From NCBI GenBank assembly GCA_022819745.1, contig JAJEGS010000062.1, forward strand, positions 59,417 through 123,416: DNA of 64,000 nt, written 5' to 3'. The translations under genes were made by a program, and so were the position numbers. Below are positions 45,087 through 56,073 of this stretch, one piece after another. Source of the stretch: Candidatus Latescibacterota bacterium (GTDB lineage Bacteria > Latescibacterota > UBA2968 > UBA8231). The notes under the pieces are model-generated. The model was not told the DNA's origin, did not search any database, and worked only from the letters and a program-made list of their open reading frames with translations. Each line of letters starts with the position of its first letter. The first letter of the stretch is position 1.

Positions 45087-45917
45087 ATGATTTTACTGGT
45101 ATGTGCATTGCTCGTCAGCGCGGCGGTCGCCGGTGCCGATGTGTATTTCGAGGAAGAGGTCGTCAATCGAGGCTTTGGCAAAGACAAAACTGGAGCGCGC
45201 AAAACGACCAACAAAATCTACATCAAGGGCAAAAGCCAGCGGGTCGAGCAGCGGATTGAGGCCGACGCAAAAATGGCGAAGGCTCTCCGGCGACAGGGCC
45301 AGTCTCTCAATACCAGCACCATTTTGCGGCTGGACCAAGCGCAAGTGTACGAAATCGACCTGACGGCTCAGACCTTCGTCCAGCAGAAAGCCCCTCCGGC
45401 GCGCAAGGCCGTTGCCAAGCCGGAAGCCGCTCCCGGCGGGCCGCAGAGAGCCCTTGCGGTCAAGGTGCCGGGAGACACGGCGCGTATCGCTGGCATTCCC
45501 TGTCGGCGGGTCGTCGCGCAGATGCGCGCCCGCTACCTCGACCCCAAAACCCAAGAGCTCCGCCGCGAAAACCGCTACACGTACGATGCCTGCATTGCCA
45601 AGGATTTCCCCGGCTTTCAGGAGATCGCCGCGTTTATGGCCTTACAGAACGCTAGCACGTCCTATCCATCGCTAATCGGCGGAGGGCTGGAAGGGCTAGA
45701 AGATCACGAAGCCCTGAGCGAGGAGCTAGAGAACGCCGAGGAACTCAAAGGTTTCGCGCTGCGCTCCACCTTGACGGCCGCAGTCAAGCTCCCCGAGAAA
45801 GAGAAGCTCAGCCAAGTATTCCGCTTAGACCGCACGATCAAGGCCATGGCGTACGCGCCATTGCCCGACTCGCTCTTCCACGTGTCTAAGGCCCTGACTC
45901 GCCTCGAATCCGAATGA
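45087..45917 (+). CDS. Exported protein of unknown function
   Basis: The 276-aa product starts with a clear signal peptide (MILLVCALLVSAAVAGADVY), so the ATG with AGGAG upstream was chosen rather than a longer frame. The mature part has beta-rich segments (TTNKIYIKGKSQRVEQRI, YEIDLTAQTFVQQKAP) resembling proteins that follow Lol-like or DUF4412 folds, but no family is secure. The stop overlaps the tamB ATG by 4 bp (ATGA), placing it in the outer-membrane assembly operon. Confidence 0.75.
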   Translation: MILLVCALLVSAAVAGADVYFEEEVVNRGFGKDKTGARKTTNKIYIKGKSQRVEQRIEADAKMAKALRRQGQSLNTSTILRLDQAQVYEIDLTAQTFVQQKAPPARKAVAKPEAAPGGPQRALAVKVPGDTARIAGIPCRRVVAQMRARYLDPKTQELRRENRYTYDACIAKDFPGFQEIAAFMALQNASTSYPSLIGGGLEGLEDHEALSEELENAEELKGFALRSTLTAAVKLPEKEKLSQVFRLDRTIKAMAYAPLPDSLFHVSKALTRLESE

Positions 45918-48900
45918 AGAGAAAGCTGCTCGGGGCGGCGGCCGTTTTGGGTGCCGTCCTCTTCCTCATTGCGGTCACGCCTATAGGGCCCGCCGCACTT
46001 GCACACCTGCTAGAGCGAGGAGTTGGGGGATGGCAGATCTCCATCGGCAGTCGTAGGGGAGGCTTGCTCTACGCGTTTTCCTTTTCCGACGTGTACTGCA
46101 AAAACCCCGCGCTAGGGGTGACCGTCAATGCCGAGTACCTCGCCGCGTGGCCGTGGTCTTGGGAAATCGACATACAGGGACCCAAGGTGCGGATTGAGCC
46201 AGGCACCGGGGCCGATTCAACTACCGCAGCCACGGACATCGAGCTACCCCTTGCCTTTCTCCCCAACCTCAACGCCAAAGCCGGTGCGCTCGATTGGCAG
46301 TTGGGCGAAACGCGGATCGTGGCGCGGGACTGGCACGGCGCGTATCGCGCAGTAGCAGACACCTCGGCGCACTTAGAGTTGTCCTTGTCCGAATTGCAGG
46401 GCGTGCCGCTGCGCTCATTGACGCTAGATCTTGCGCTCAGTCCGCACCGCATTGACCGCGGCGAGATACGGGCCGTGGGCGCTGGCGACAGTCTAAGGTC
46501 TGACCTGCACGCCTCGTTTGCCTTGGGGCTGAAGTTGCCGCGGCCTTTGCAGGTAGATGCCAAGGCGACGGTAGCGACCGATTCCGCGCGGGGTTCCCTA
46601 GCAGCGGAGATAGATGGGGCATTGACGCCCCTGCAACTGCGCGGAACGCTCAGAGGCCAGGGAAGCACACCGACGATCTCCGCAGTGGATCTGCGAGGGG
46701 ACATGCGCGCCAACAGCACGCGCCTAGTGGTGGATTCTCTGCTCGTCTCTTTGTTCGACGGCACCCTGACGGGCGAGGTGACTTATTTCTTCACCCGCGA
46801 CAGCTTGCAGGCCCAACTGCGGGGCAAGGGATTTGACCTCGCGCTAGCGGCTCCCTTTGGGGGACGGGCGGAATTCGATTTAGCGGCTGGCGTACAATTG
46901 CAACACCGGCGTTATGCAGCGGACTTTGCCGCCCTCCTGCGCGATGTAGAGCTAATTTCCGATCAGCGGTTCGACGCCGAGATAACGGCTTGGCATCGGC
47001 CCGATGGGGCGACTCGTATCGACCTGCAATCGCCCTTGCTGGAGTTGGTAGCTACCGGCTCTTCCGACTTAGAGGGAGACTACGATCTCGCGCTAAAGGG
47101 CGTGTTGCAGGCGGCGTCCTTTTTGCGCGGCGCAGCGCCCATAGCCATCGCCGGGCAGGCCAAGCCCGATACGCTGGCGTTGCGGCTGACGGCCAGCCAT
47201 CTCCCCGGCGAATTGGGCGAGGAATTCGGACCGCTCGCGGCCGATCTACACCTGTCCGCCAACCGCTATCTCGCGGCCGATCTGCGCTTAGAGCGCGATC
47301 TCCTAGTAGCGCGGGCAGATATTGACCTAGGGCACAGCGAGATCGATACGCTAGTGACGGGTGTAAACGGACTGGCACTGGAGCGGGTCATGCCCGGGTT
47401 GAGCGGGCACCTCGAAGCGGATTTGCGCGGGGGGGGCGGGCTGTCGCTCGAAGCACTGCGGCTGGCCGGGCGCGTTGCGACCACGCCGCTAGAGTACGCG
47501 GGGTGGCAGACCGGCGAGCTTGCGCTGGACGTGGACTGGGACCAAGGCGCAGCACGGGTATCCGGCGGCGGACCGGGCGTGAGCGTGCTAGCGGAGCTAG
47601 ACGTGGACAGGCACTTAACGGCCCAAGCGGATTTTGCCGATACCTTGTTGCGGGGGATAGATGGCGCAGTGGCCGCATTGGGCGGTGCTTTGCGCTGGGA
47701 GGGACCGCTGGAGGACCTAGACGCAGTCCAAGCGGACCTCGCCCTAGACTCGCTCTTGCTGCGGCAGGGGGAATGGGAACTGCAAAACCACGGTCCCCTC
47801 CAAATCGACTATGGCAACGGGCGCATGGATCTCACCGCGCTACATCTGCAAACGTCAGTCGGCCTAGTGGATTTTTCGGGTTGGGTCGGACGGGATTCGC
47901 TCTCCGTTGCAGCGGAGTTATCCGCTCTTGAGCTATCCAACCTCGCGTCCGACCTCAGCGCGACAGGCGGCGGGCATCTGCGGGTCGGCGGCACCCTAGC
48001 GAGGCCAGAGGCACAGGGCGTGGTGACGATGGAGGAGATGCGCCTCGACACTCTCGCCCTCGGCAATGCTCGGCTGCGTCTCTCATTGGCGGATACGCTC
48101 ACGACCGAGTTTACCGCCGATGCCGGCGTGCGCCTCGCGCTCACCTGCCCAGCCGCGCCGCTCTTCGGGCCGGGGGCAGCCCCCGCGCAGCTCTCAATCG
48201 AGGCGAAGGCGGCAGACTTGGGGCCAGTGCTCAGCTATGCTTTGGAACGCCCGCTGTACGGGCGGCTCGACCTCGACGGACACTTAGAAACGGCCTTAGG
48301 GGATTCCATGCCGAGCTGGCGGGACTTGGCTGGGCATATCGACGTGTACGGCTTGGCCATCGAGAGCCGAGCTGCAGCCGACTCGCTGCGGCTGGATCTC
48401 CTGTCTGGAGGACAATTCGCGTTCGGTGAGGGCCGCGTGGTCCTGGACTCAGTGGCGATTGGCTTGCGGCGCTACGACCGCGACCGTCTCGCCTTGCAGC
48501 CGGCTGGCACTCTGCGGCTGGCGGGCCAACTAGTGGACACCAAGCCCTCGAAAATTGAGCTGGACCTCGAAGACGTGGACTTGGCTTTTTTTGGTGGCCC
48601 CAAAGGGCTAGTTCAACTCGACGCCGAGGTCCGCGGCACGGCATCCGCTCCTCAAGTTACCGCCGATCTAGCCGTAGAATCCGCGGACTTGGGCAAGCTG
48701 CGCGGTCGGCTCGACGGCGACCGGCACGGCGGCGATTGGCATTTGAACTGGACGACCTCGCTCGACGACAGCCTCACCGTAACCGGTCGAGTGCCCTGGA
48801 ATTTACAGGCTGGTGCCCTCTCCCTAGACGAGGGCTGGCTGGAGGCGCATTCCGACGGCATCGGACTCCTCTTCCTTGGCACCAATCTAATAGCCGAACT

Positions 48901-50221
48901 GGATTATCTCGACGGCCGGATCAGCGCCGATCTCCGGGCCGAAGGGTTGGACTCAACGCTCTCATTGCAAGGTCAAATAGGGGTCGAGGGTCTCGAATTT
49001 GCCCTCCTTGACTTAGAGCCGACCTACGCGCTGCCCGACGGACAGTTGCAATTCAATGGCCGTCAGGTCGAGCTGGTGGGTTTCTCCGTCGAGAACGAAC
49101 CTAAGCGGGGGTTTCGCAGCGCGTCGCTCACCGGGCAGCTCGACCTATCGCCGCTCGACGACCCTAGCTTTGACTTGCAACTCCGCGCCGAGCGGATGAC
49201 CTCTTACTACGAGAATGTTGGGCAGTTGTTTAGAGCAAACGACATCGACTTAGATATATCTTTCGCCGGCTCGCTCAGCGCGTCCAAGTTGGCGGGGCGC
49301 GTCCTCCTCGACCGACCGCAGTCCGAGGCGAGCCTCGTAGTCCTCACGCTGCCCGTGCCACCGCCACCGCCGGCGCTGCGCGACGAGTTTTTAGAGAACA
49401 TGGCCCTCGCCGTCGAGGTCGAGATCCGCGGTCTCGCCCTCGACAGCGAGCTAGCTGAGGTCGAAGCATCGGGCGCGGTCGAGGTCGGCGGCACCTTCTA
49501 CAAGCCGCTCTTCCAAGGCGACATAATAATAGACGAAGGGCAGGTCTTCGTACTCAATCAGCAGTTCAACATCACCCAAGGGCGCGTCGTCTTCAACCGC
49601 CTAGCGCCGACTAAATCGATCCTCGACGTGATGTACGATCCTTTCGAATTGAATCCTATACTCGATTTAGAGGCTAAGACCGAGGAAATCAAAGACATTC
49701 AAGACGATGCGAAATACATCGCGAATTTGACGCTGCAAGGGCCGGCTCAGAAAATCACGCCGCGGCTTTCCGCAGAACCAATTGATAACGAGAACTCGGA
49801 GACGCTAGGTACTAGGCGTACCGTCAACTTACTGGCCTTTAACATGGCCGACCCTGACTACGCTGAAGCCTTTGGCTCGACCTCTGAGGCCCTTGGCACA
49901 GCCGCCGCAGTCTTTGGCACCACCGCCGGCCAGCTTTTGAGCAAGCAGATCGAGAAGGTGGGTCTTAATGAATTCACGGTCCTGCCATCGAGTGAGATCG
50001 CCGGGGCCGAGCCTGGGTCTCCCGCCCTGCGTGCGGGCAAGTACATCGGTGGGTTGCCCCTACCCCTCTGGGTGCGATACGAAGCGATGCTAAAAGAGAT
50101 GGAAGAGGGAGAGGTGCGAGTCGAACACAAAATCAAGTCCTTTCTAACCATCGTCGGCTTGGCGCAAAGCGAGTACGATCACTATGGGCTAGGCATCGGC
50201 CTGAAGCGAGAATTCCGATGA
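45914..50221 (+). CDS. tamB: Translocation and assembly module protein TamB (DUF490/AsmA-like)
   Basis: The 1435-aa protein has an N-terminal membrane anchor (LLGAAAVLGAVLFLIAVTPIG) and a long repetitive beta-strand region of the bridge-like lipid transfer type. The conserved C-terminal TamB/DUF490 domain includes GSLSASKLAGRVLLDRPQ, FYKPLFQGDIIIDEGQVFVLNQQFN and ITQGRVVFN, ending YGLGIGLKREFR. It spans the periplasm and supports outer-membrane lipid or protein assembly. It is translationally coupled to the Omp85 gene (ATGA). Confidence 0.92.
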   Translation: MKRKLLGAAAVLGAVLFLIAVTPIGPAALAHLLERGVGGWQISIGSRRGGLLYAFSFSDVYCKNPALGVTVNAEYLAAWPWSWEIDIQGPKVRIEPGTGADSTTAATDIELPLAFLPNLNAKAGALDWQLGETRIVARDWHGAYRAVADTSAHLELSLSELQGVPLRSLTLDLALSPHRIDRGEIRAVGAGDSLRSDLHASFALGLKLPRPLQVDAKATVATDSARGSLAAEIDGALTPLQLRGTLRGQGSTPTISAVDLRGDMRANSTRLVVDSLLVSLFDGTLTGEVTYFFTRDSLQAQLRGKGFDLALAAPFGGRAEFDLAAGVQLQHRRYAADFAALLRDVELISDQRFDAEITAWHRPDGATRIDLQSPLLELVATGSSDLEGDYDLALKGVLQAASFLRGAAPIAIAGQAKPDTLALRLTASHLPGELGEEFGPLAADLHLSANRYLAADLRLERDLLVARADIDLGHSEIDTLVTGVNGLALERVMPGLSGHLEADLRGGGGLSLEALRLAGRVATTPLEYAGWQTGELALDVDWDQGAARVSGGGPGVSVLAELDVDRHLTAQADFADTLLRGIDGAVAALGGALRWEGPLEDLDAVQADLALDSLLLRQGEWELQNHGPLQIDYGNGRMDLTALHLQTSVGLVDFSGWVGRDSLSVAAELSALELSNLASDLSATGGGHLRVGGTLARPEAQGVVTMEEMRLDTLALGNARLRLSLADTLTTEFTADAGVRLALTCPAAPLFGPGAAPAQLSIEAKAADLGPVLSYALERPLYGRLDLDGHLETALGDSMPSWRDLAGHIDVYGLAIESRAAADSLRLDLLSGGQFAFGEGRVVLDSVAIGLRRYDRDRLALQPAGTLRLAGQLVDTKPSKIELDLEDVDLAFFGGPKGLVQLDAEVRGTASAPQVTADLAVESADLGKLRGRLDGDRHGGDWHLNWTTSLDDSLTVTGRVPWNLQAGALSLDEGWLEAHSDGIGLLFLGTNLIAELDYLDGRISADLRAEGLDSTLSLQGQIGVEGLEFALLDLEPTYALPDGQLQFNGRQVELVGFSVENEPKRGFRSASLTGQLDLSPLDDPSFDLQLRAERMTSYYENVGQLFRANDIDLDISFAGSLSASKLAGRVLLDRPQSEASLVVLTLPVPPPPPALRDEFLENMALAVEVEIRGLALDSELAEVEASGAVEVGGTFYKPLFQGDIIIDEGQVFVLNQQFNITQGRVVFNRLAPTKSILDVMYDPFELNPILDLEAKTEEIKDIQDDAKYIANLTLQGPAQKITPRLSAEPIDNENSETLGTRRTVNLLAFNMADPDYAEAFGSTSEALGTAAAVFGTTAGQLLSKQIEKVGLNEFTVLPSSEIAGAEPGSPALRAGKYIGGLPLPLWVRYEAMLKEMEEGEVRVEHKIKSFLTIVGLAQSEYDHYGLGIGLKREFR

Positions 50222-52344
50222 GTGCGCTCGCCGCCGTGCTCTGTCTGGTCCTTGTTGGGACGGCCTTGGCCCAAGGCGATCTGCGCGAAATATCGGCCCG
50301 CGAAGCCGATGATCACAAGGTGGCTCAGATACGCTTCATTCACCGAGGTGACAAGCGCATCAGAGGCGATCTTTTGCGCTCGGCCATGCTGACCCAAGAA
50401 GGGAAGCGCTTCCACCGTCGCTTCTTCAAAAACGATCTGACCGGACTGGTCAATCTCTATTACAGCAAGGGCTATCGCGACGCCAAGATCGTCCGCAAGC
50501 TCCTGCGCTTGGACGCCAAAAACCGAGTCCACATTCACCTTGAAATAGACAGCGGTGCGCTGTGGACAGTGCGCGCCCTAACCCTCGTAGGGGGTGCCCC
50601 CTTTGTGGCCGACACCCTGCGCGCTCAGGTCGGCTTGCGCGCCGGCGCGCCCCTCGACTACGGCAAGGTGCTCGAAGACGAGCGCCAACTACAGGTCTTC
50701 CTCAATCAAAAGGGCTATCCTCACGCTGCAGTGCACAACGAGTGGGTGGGGGACGACCGCGCCAACCGCAACACCGAGGTTGTCTTCCACATCGATCCCG
50801 GGCGCAAGATGTACTTCGGTGCCGTCGAGATCGAAAACCTCGACCAATTATACACGCGCCGGGAACTAATCGAGCACTATCTGCAATTTGAGCAGGGGGA
50901 CTTGTACAATCCCGAACAGCTAGCCAAAAGCCGCGAGCAACTAGCGAGAACCGGCCTGTTTCGCTCGGTCTTTTTGTTCACTCCCGAGACGGGCGACAGC
51001 TTGCAGCCAGTCGTGGTTCGCCTAACAGAAAGGAAGCGCATTTCCCTAAGTACCGAAGCTCTATTCAGCAATAAAGAGCCGCGCGTGACTGGGGTCGTGC
51101 AGCACAACAACTGGCTAGGTCGCGGTGCTCGGCTAAGCCTCGACGCCAGTTGGGGACAGCCGGAACAGGGCGTCACCGCGTCCTTTACCGAGCGCAACTT
51201 GCTTGGCATGGGGGCTGACTTGGTGCTGTCGGCAGGGGTCACCGACGAATGGGACGAGAAAACGGACTTCGGCAACCCGAACGACCAGCGGCAATTCGAC
51301 CTTTTGACGGCTAACGATTCGGTACTCGGAGGCATCTTATTCTTTGCCGGGGAAGAGAGGGCAGGAAGGTACATCAGCGCGTCCACCTTCGACTACCTCT
51401 CGGTCGAGCACTTGTGGAAAGCTGAAGCAACGCTCACCAAAGGCTGGCGCGAAATTTACCGCGCCCAAGTCTCCCTTAGCGGGGAAGACTCGCGCATCCG
51501 GCCCGATCCAAGCGAGCACATCGCCTACCGGGACGACGGAGATGAAGGAGAACCCGACAGCGGCGAGTCAACCGACAGCAATGAGACAACCGACGCGGAA
51601 GGTTTGTTTGATGACGACGAATTTGATTACTCTGAAGGCAGTTTCCTCGCCCAAGACGACTTCATAGACTACAGCGACGGCAAAATTCCAGTAACGACGG
51701 ACTGGTTGCGGATTCTGACCGAACGCGAGCGCTCGGTCAATTTGAAAACCGAGTTTCTGCGCGATTCGCGCGACGACCCCTTTGCCCCCACGCGCGGCGC
51801 ACTCTTGCAGTTGACCGGACTCTACGCCTCCTCGTTCATTCTGGGGCAGCATCAGACCTATGTGATCGACGGCGAAGCCGCATTCGCATATTATCAGCCA
51901 CTCTCGCGTCGGCTGATATTGGCCCTAGCCCTGCAAGGGGGAGGGGCAGCTTCGTTGCGCGAGGGACGGCGACTGCCGCAGAAGTACTGGAGATCATACG
52001 GGGGCGAGGGTTCCCTGCGCGGTGTCGAGCACGAAACCATAAACGCACCGGGCGGCGGACGCCTCGGCCTGAATATGCGTGGGGAATTGCGCTATCAGCG
52101 AAAAAACTTCGGCCTCGTTGGCTTTTGGGATCGGGCGCAGGTCTGGCGCAAACCAAGCCAAGCAACCCTGTGGAACATGGTCGATGGCTATGGAGTGGGG
52201 CTGCGCTACGTCTTGGGATTTCCCCTCCGGCTCGACATAGCTTTCAACGATGGATCCCTCGACAGCAGATCTGACGAGAAACAGTGGTGGTGGCGGTTGT
52301 ATGAGCGGCGGCACTTTTATTTTTCCATTGGTCAGGCTTTTTAG
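50218..52344 (+). CDS. BamA/TamA-family outer membrane protein (Omp85), TamA-like partner
   Basis: The 708-aa protein has a signal peptide (LAAVLCLVLVGTALAQ), POTRA-like repeats up to about residue 270 (VRALTLVGGAPFVADTLRAQ, MYFGAVEIENLDQLYTRREL), and a C-terminal barrel. The Omp85 signature is in RSYGGEGSLRGVEHETINAPGGG, with the (V/I)RG-type loop, and the last residue is F. Position after tamB argues for a TamA role. An acidic low-complexity stretch of about 50 residues interrupts the barrel at roughly 51520-51680. Confidence 0.88.
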   Translation: MSALAAVLCLVLVGTALAQGDLREISAREADDHKVAQIRFIHRGDKRIRGDLLRSAMLTQEGKRFHRRFFKNDLTGLVNLYYSKGYRDAKIVRKLLRLDAKNRVHIHLEIDSGALWTVRALTLVGGAPFVADTLRAQVGLRAGAPLDYGKVLEDERQLQVFLNQKGYPHAAVHNEWVGDDRANRNTEVVFHIDPGRKMYFGAVEIENLDQLYTRRELIEHYLQFEQGDLYNPEQLAKSREQLARTGLFRSVFLFTPETGDSLQPVVVRLTERKRISLSTEALFSNKEPRVTGVVQHNNWLGRGARLSLDASWGQPEQGVTASFTERNLLGMGADLVLSAGVTDEWDEKTDFGNPNDQRQFDLLTANDSVLGGILFFAGEERAGRYISASTFDYLSVEHLWKAEATLTKGWREIYRAQVSLSGEDSRIRPDPSEHIAYRDDGDEGEPDSGESTDSNETTDAEGLFDDDEFDYSEGSFLAQDDFIDYSDGKIPVTTDWLRILTERERSVNLKTEFLRDSRDDPFAPTRGALLQLTGLYASSFILGQHQTYVIDGEAAFAYYQPLSRRLILALALQGGGAASLREGRRLPQKYWRSYGGEGSLRGVEHETINAPGGGRLGLNMRGELRYQRKNFGLVGFWDRAQVWRKPSQATLWNMVDGYGVGLRYVLGFPLRLDIAFNDGSLDSRSDEKQWWWRLYERRHFYFSIGQAF

Positions 52345-53205
52345 ATGGTCGAAATAATACACCACGCCGACGCCAGCGAGCTGATTGAGCTTGCAGGTGC
52401 TTGCCTCGAAGTACACGAGAGCGAAAACAACCTGCCAATCGGCCTCGCATACGCGCTCGCCAAAGATCCCCTGTGCTACGGGCCTGAGCCACCGTTATTA
52501 TTGAGCGTCTTGGAGCAAAACAACGCGATCGGCGCAGCCGTAATGACGCCGCCGAGGAGAATCATCCTCAGCAAATTCGTTGCGAATATCAATGGGGCTA
52601 TCGCCCATCTCGTGCGCGACCTACTTGAAACGGATGTATCCATCCCCGGCGTTGTCGGACCAGCGTCCGAAGCGCAAGCCTTTGCCGCTTGCTGGGCCAA
52701 GGCCGTACCAAGCGCAGCACCTAAGGAAACCATGCGGATGCGCGTATTTGAGACGCGCGCGGTCGCCGACGTGCCCCTTGCGGCGGGGGCGTTGCGCTTG
52801 GCCAGCATGGACGACCATCCGCTCATGGCGCAGTGGATAGACGCCTTTTCGCAAGAGGCATTAGGGGAACCAGCCGATCTCGACAAGGCCGAGAGAAGCG
52901 CCGAGCGATTCATCGCCGACAAACAACTGTACATTTGGGATTGCAATGGGCCGGTCTCTATTGCCAAAACGACGCGCCCAATGCGAAACGGCATAACAGT
53001 CACCGCGGTGTACACGCCGCCCGAGCAGCGCAACAAAGGATACTCCACTTCGTGCGTCGCGTCGCTGACCAAAAAACTGCTCTCCGAGCGCTATTCGTTT
53101 TGCAGCCTATTTGCCGATCAAGCCAATCCAACCTCCAACAGCATCTATATGAAAATCGGCTACGTGCCTTTGGGAGATGCGCTAGAAATTGATTTTACTA
53201 CCTAA
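52345..53205 (+). CDS. GNAT family N-acetyltransferase
   Basis: The 286-aa product has an N-terminal non-catalytic half and a C-terminal GNAT domain with [20 protein letters not shown], the acetyl-CoA pyrophosphate loop (R/Q-x-x-G-x-G/A type), and [18 protein letters not shown]. It starts one base after the Omp85 stop. The substrate is unknown. A short terminator follows. Confidence 0.87.
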   Translation: MVEIIHHADASELIELAGACLEVHESENNLPIGLAYALAKDPLCYGPEPPLLLSVLEQNNAIGAAVMTPPRRIILSKFVANINGAIAHLVRDLLETDVSIPGVVGPASEAQAFAACWAKAVPSAAPKETMRMRVFETRAVADVPLAAGALRLASMDDHPLMAQWIDAFSQEALGEPADLDKAERSAERFIADKQLYIWDCNGPVSIAKTTRPMRNGITVTAVYTPPEQRNKGYSTSCVASLTKKLLSERYSFCSLFADQANPTSNSIYMKIGYVPLGDALEIDFTT

Positions 53206-53210
53206 AACCC

Positions 53211-53231
53211 GCTGCCAGACGGCAGCTTTTT
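53211..53231 (+). terminator. Short intrinsic terminator
   Basis: GCTGCC AGAC GGCAGC is followed by five Ts. It separates the envelope operon from ilvD, whose ATG begins 13 bp later. Confidence 0.6.
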
Positions 53232-53243
53232 GAAAGAGCTTTT

Positions 53244-55085
53244 ATGCAATCATTTCGCAGCAGTACCACCACGCAGGGGCGGCGCATGGCCGGCGCGCGT
53301 GCCTTGTGGCGCGCCACTGGCATGAAGACCGAGGACTTCCAAAAGCCCATCGTCGCCATCGCCAACTCCTTTACCCAGTTCGTGCCCGGGCACGTGCATC
53401 TTCACCCCATCGGCCAGAAGGTCAAGGAAGTGATCGACCAACACGGCGGCTACGGCGTGGAGTTCAACACCATTGCCGTAGATGACGGCATTGCCATGGG
53501 CCACGACGGCATGCTCTACTCCCTGCCGAGCCGCGAGCTAATCGCCGACAGTGTCGAGTACATGGTGCAGGCCCACAAGGCCGACGCCCTCGTCTGCATC
53601 TCCAATTGCGACAAGATCACTCCGGGCATGTTGCTGGCCGCGCTCAGGCTCAACATCCCGGCGATCTTCGTCTCGGGCGGGCCAATGGAGGCTGGCAAAA
53701 CCGAGCTATCAACGGGCCGCGCCAAGCTCGATTTGGTTGACTCCATGGTCGCCGCGGCCGATCCCAACTTGAGCGACGAGGACGTGGCTAAAATGGAGGA
53801 ACAAGCCTGCCCGACTTGTGGCTCGTGCTCGGGCATGTTCACCGCCAACTCCATGAACTGCCTCAACGAGGCCATCGGCCTGGCCCTGCCAGGCAACGGC
53901 ACCATCCTCGCCACGCACGCGCTGCGCTGGGAGCTTTTTGCCGCGGCCGGCAAGCGGATCGTCGAAATGGCCAAGGCATTTTACCTAGAAGGCGACGCGT
54001 CCGTGTTGCCGCGCAGCATTGCGAACTTCGCGGCCTTTGAAAACGCCATGACCTTAGACATTGCCATGGGCGGCTCCACCAACACGGTCCTGCACCTGTT
54101 GGCCATGGCCCGCGAGGCCGAAGTCAATTTCACCATGGCCGACATCGACCGGCTCTCGCGGCAAGTCCCCTGTATCTGCAAAGTGGCACCGGCCACGCAG
54201 GAATTTCATATAGAGGATGTCGCACGCGCCGGCGGCGTTATGAGCATCTTAGGCGAGCTTTTGCGCGGCGGCAAAATCCACCCCGAGCCGCAGACCGTTG
54301 CCGGGCCGTCGCTAGGCGACCTAATCGCCGCCAACGACATTCGCGGGGCAGGTCCGGTGGAATCGCAGGCCGTGCAGCGGGCGTTGGCAGCTCCGGGCAA
54401 CGTGCGGACCAAAACCGCCTTCTCCCAGAACAACTTTTACGCCGAGTCGGATACGGACGATCAAACGGGCTGCATCCGCTCGGTCGCGCACGCTTATTCG
54501 CAGGACGGCGGGCTGGCCGTGCTGTTCGGCAACATCGCCGAGGAAGGCTGCATCGTGAAGACGGCTGGTGTCGATGAGTCGATCTGGGTGTTTGAAGGCA
54601 CGGCCCAGATCTTCGAGTCGCAGGACGAAGCCTGCGAGGGCATCCTCGGCGGCAAAGTCCACGACGGCGACGTGGTCGTGATCCGCTACGAGGGCCCCAA
54701 GGGCGGGCCGGGGATGCAGGAGATGCTCTATCCAACGTCGTACATCAAGTCCATGGGGCTGGGCAAGACCTGCGCACTGTTGACCGACGGCCGCTTTTCC
54801 GGCGGCACCTCCGGGCTGTCGATTGGCCACGTCTCGCCGGAGGCAGCCGAGGGTGGAGCATTAGCCCTGTTGGAAACCGGCGACCGGATTCGCATCGACA
54901 TCCCCAATCGCAAAATCGACGTGCTAATCGCAGACGCCGAACTGTCCGCGCGTCGGCAAAAAATAGACGCCTATCGCCCCCGCAACCGCCAACGCCACAT
55001 CCCCCAATCGCTACAGGCGTATGCCGCGCTGACGACGAGTGCAGCGCACGGAGCCGTGCGGGACGTGGGTCAGCTACAGAAATAA
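53244..55085 (+). CDS. ilvD: Dihydroxy-acid dehydratase
   Basis: The 613-aa product matches IlvD length and motifs: [34 protein letters not shown], the iron-sulfur ligand cysteines in the [19 protein letters not shown] region, [14 protein letters not shown], and [20 protein letters not shown]. It dehydrates dihydroxy-acids to 2-oxo-acids in valine and isoleucine synthesis, and requires an Fe-S cluster. It is followed 21 bp later by a D-2-hydroxyacid dehydrogenase gene. Confidence 0.97.
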   Translation: MQSFRSSTTTQGRRMAGARALWRATGMKTEDFQKPIVAIANSFTQFVPGHVHLHPIGQKVKEVIDQHGGYGVEFNTIAVDDGIAMGHDGMLYSLPSRELIADSVEYMVQAHKADALVCISNCDKITPGMLLAALRLNIPAIFVSGGPMEAGKTELSTGRAKLDLVDSMVAAADPNLSDEDVAKMEEQACPTCGSCSGMFTANSMNCLNEAIGLALPGNGTILATHALRWELFAAAGKRIVEMAKAFYLEGDASVLPRSIANFAAFENAMTLDIAMGGSTNTVLHLLAMAREAEVNFTMADIDRLSRQVPCICKVAPATQEFHIEDVARAGGVMSILGELLRGGKIHPEPQTVAGPSLGDLIAANDIRGAGPVESQAVQRALAAPGNVRTKTAFSQNNFYAESDTDDQTGCIRSVAHAYSQDGGLAVLFGNIAEEGCIVKTAGVDESIWVFEGTAQIFESQDEACEGILGGKVHDGDVVVIRYEGPKGGPGMQEMLYPTSYIKSMGLGKTCALLTDGRFSGGTSGLSIGHVSPEAAEGGALALLETGDRIRIDIPNRKIDVLIADAELSARRQKIDAYRPRNRQRHIPQSLQAYAALTTSAAHGAVRDVGQLQK

Positions 55086-55106
55086 CTTTTACACAAAAGG
55101 AATCCC

Positions 55107-56063
55107 ATGAAAATCACAGTACTAGACGGACACACCCTAAACCCCGGCGACAACCCCTGGGATCCAGTCTCAGCGCTGGGCGAGTTTTCAGTGTACGACA
55201 AAACTCCCAATGACTTGATCTTGGAAAGGGCCGCGGACGCCGACGTGATTTTGACCAACAAGGTGCCGCTGACAGCCGAGACGTTTGCCCAGCTACCCAA
55301 CCTGCGCTTCGTGTCGGTTACGGCCACTGGCTACAACGTCGTCGATGTAGAAGCGGCGCGCGCCCGCGCCATCCCCGTATCAAACATTCCAGTGTACGGC
55401 ACCGACTCGGTCGCCCAATACACCATGGCGCTACTGCTGGAGCTGTGCCACCACGTCGGTCGCCACGACGCTGCCGTGCATCAAGGAGGCTGGGCTGGAT
55501 CGGGCCATTGGTGTTTCTGGGAGACGCCGCTTACGGAGCTGGCCGGGAAAGTCATCGGCCTAGTGGGCTTTGGACGCATCGGCCAGCGCGTCGGCGAGCT
55601 AGCCCACGCTTTTGGCATGGAAGTCTGGGCTTATGCGCCGTCGCCAAAGGACCCACCGGGGTACGAGCCGTTTGCTCTCAAGAGTACGGCGGAGATTTTC
55701 GCCGGAGCCGACGTGGTCAGCTTGCACTGCCCGCAAACGCCGGACAACACTGGCTTTGTCAACGCCGAGTTGTTGGCGACTATGAAGGAAGGATCGCTCT
55801 TCATCAACACGGCGCGCGGCGCACTCGTCGATGAACAGGCCCTTTTGCAAGCCCTGCGCACCGGCAAGCCTCGGGCGGCGGCAACAGACGTAGCTTCCGT
55901 CGAGCCAATCACCAGCGGCAACCCGCTCTTGCAAGCCCCCAATCTGCTCATCACGCCGCACATGGCTTGGGCCACGCTAGAGGCGCGCAAGCGACTGATG
56001 CAGATGACGGCAGAAAACGTGCAAGCATTTCTAGACGGCGCGCCGATCAACGTGGTGAACTGA
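55107..56063 (+). CDS. D-2-hydroxyacid dehydrogenase (glycerate/hydroxypyruvate type)
   Basis: The 318-aa product has the NAD-binding VIGLVGFGRIGQRVGELA motif, VVSLHCPQTPDN, FINTARGALVDEQAL with the active arginine, and the catalytic E in SVEPI and H in ITPHMAW. Sequence and length fit glycerate dehydrogenase. An AAGGAATCCC site precedes the ATG. The beta-helix gene starts 10 bp after its stop, so the two may be linked in a degradation pathway. Confidence 0.92.
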   Translation: MKITVLDGHTLNPGDNPWDPVSALGEFSVYDKTPNDLILERAADADVILTNKVPLTAETFAQLPNLRFVSVTATGYNVVDVEAARARAIPVSNIPVYGTDSVAQYTMALLLELCHHVGRHDAAVHQGGWAGSGHWCFWETPLTELAGKVIGLVGFGRIGQRVGELAHAFGMEVWAYAPSPKDPPGYEPFALKSTAEIFAGADVVSLHCPQTPDNTGFVNAELLATMKEGSLFINTARGALVDEQALLQALRTGKPRAAATDVASVEPITSGNPLLQAPNLLITPHMAWATLEARKRLMQMTAENVQAFLDGAPINVVN

Positions 56064-56073
56064 GGAGAGTGAC

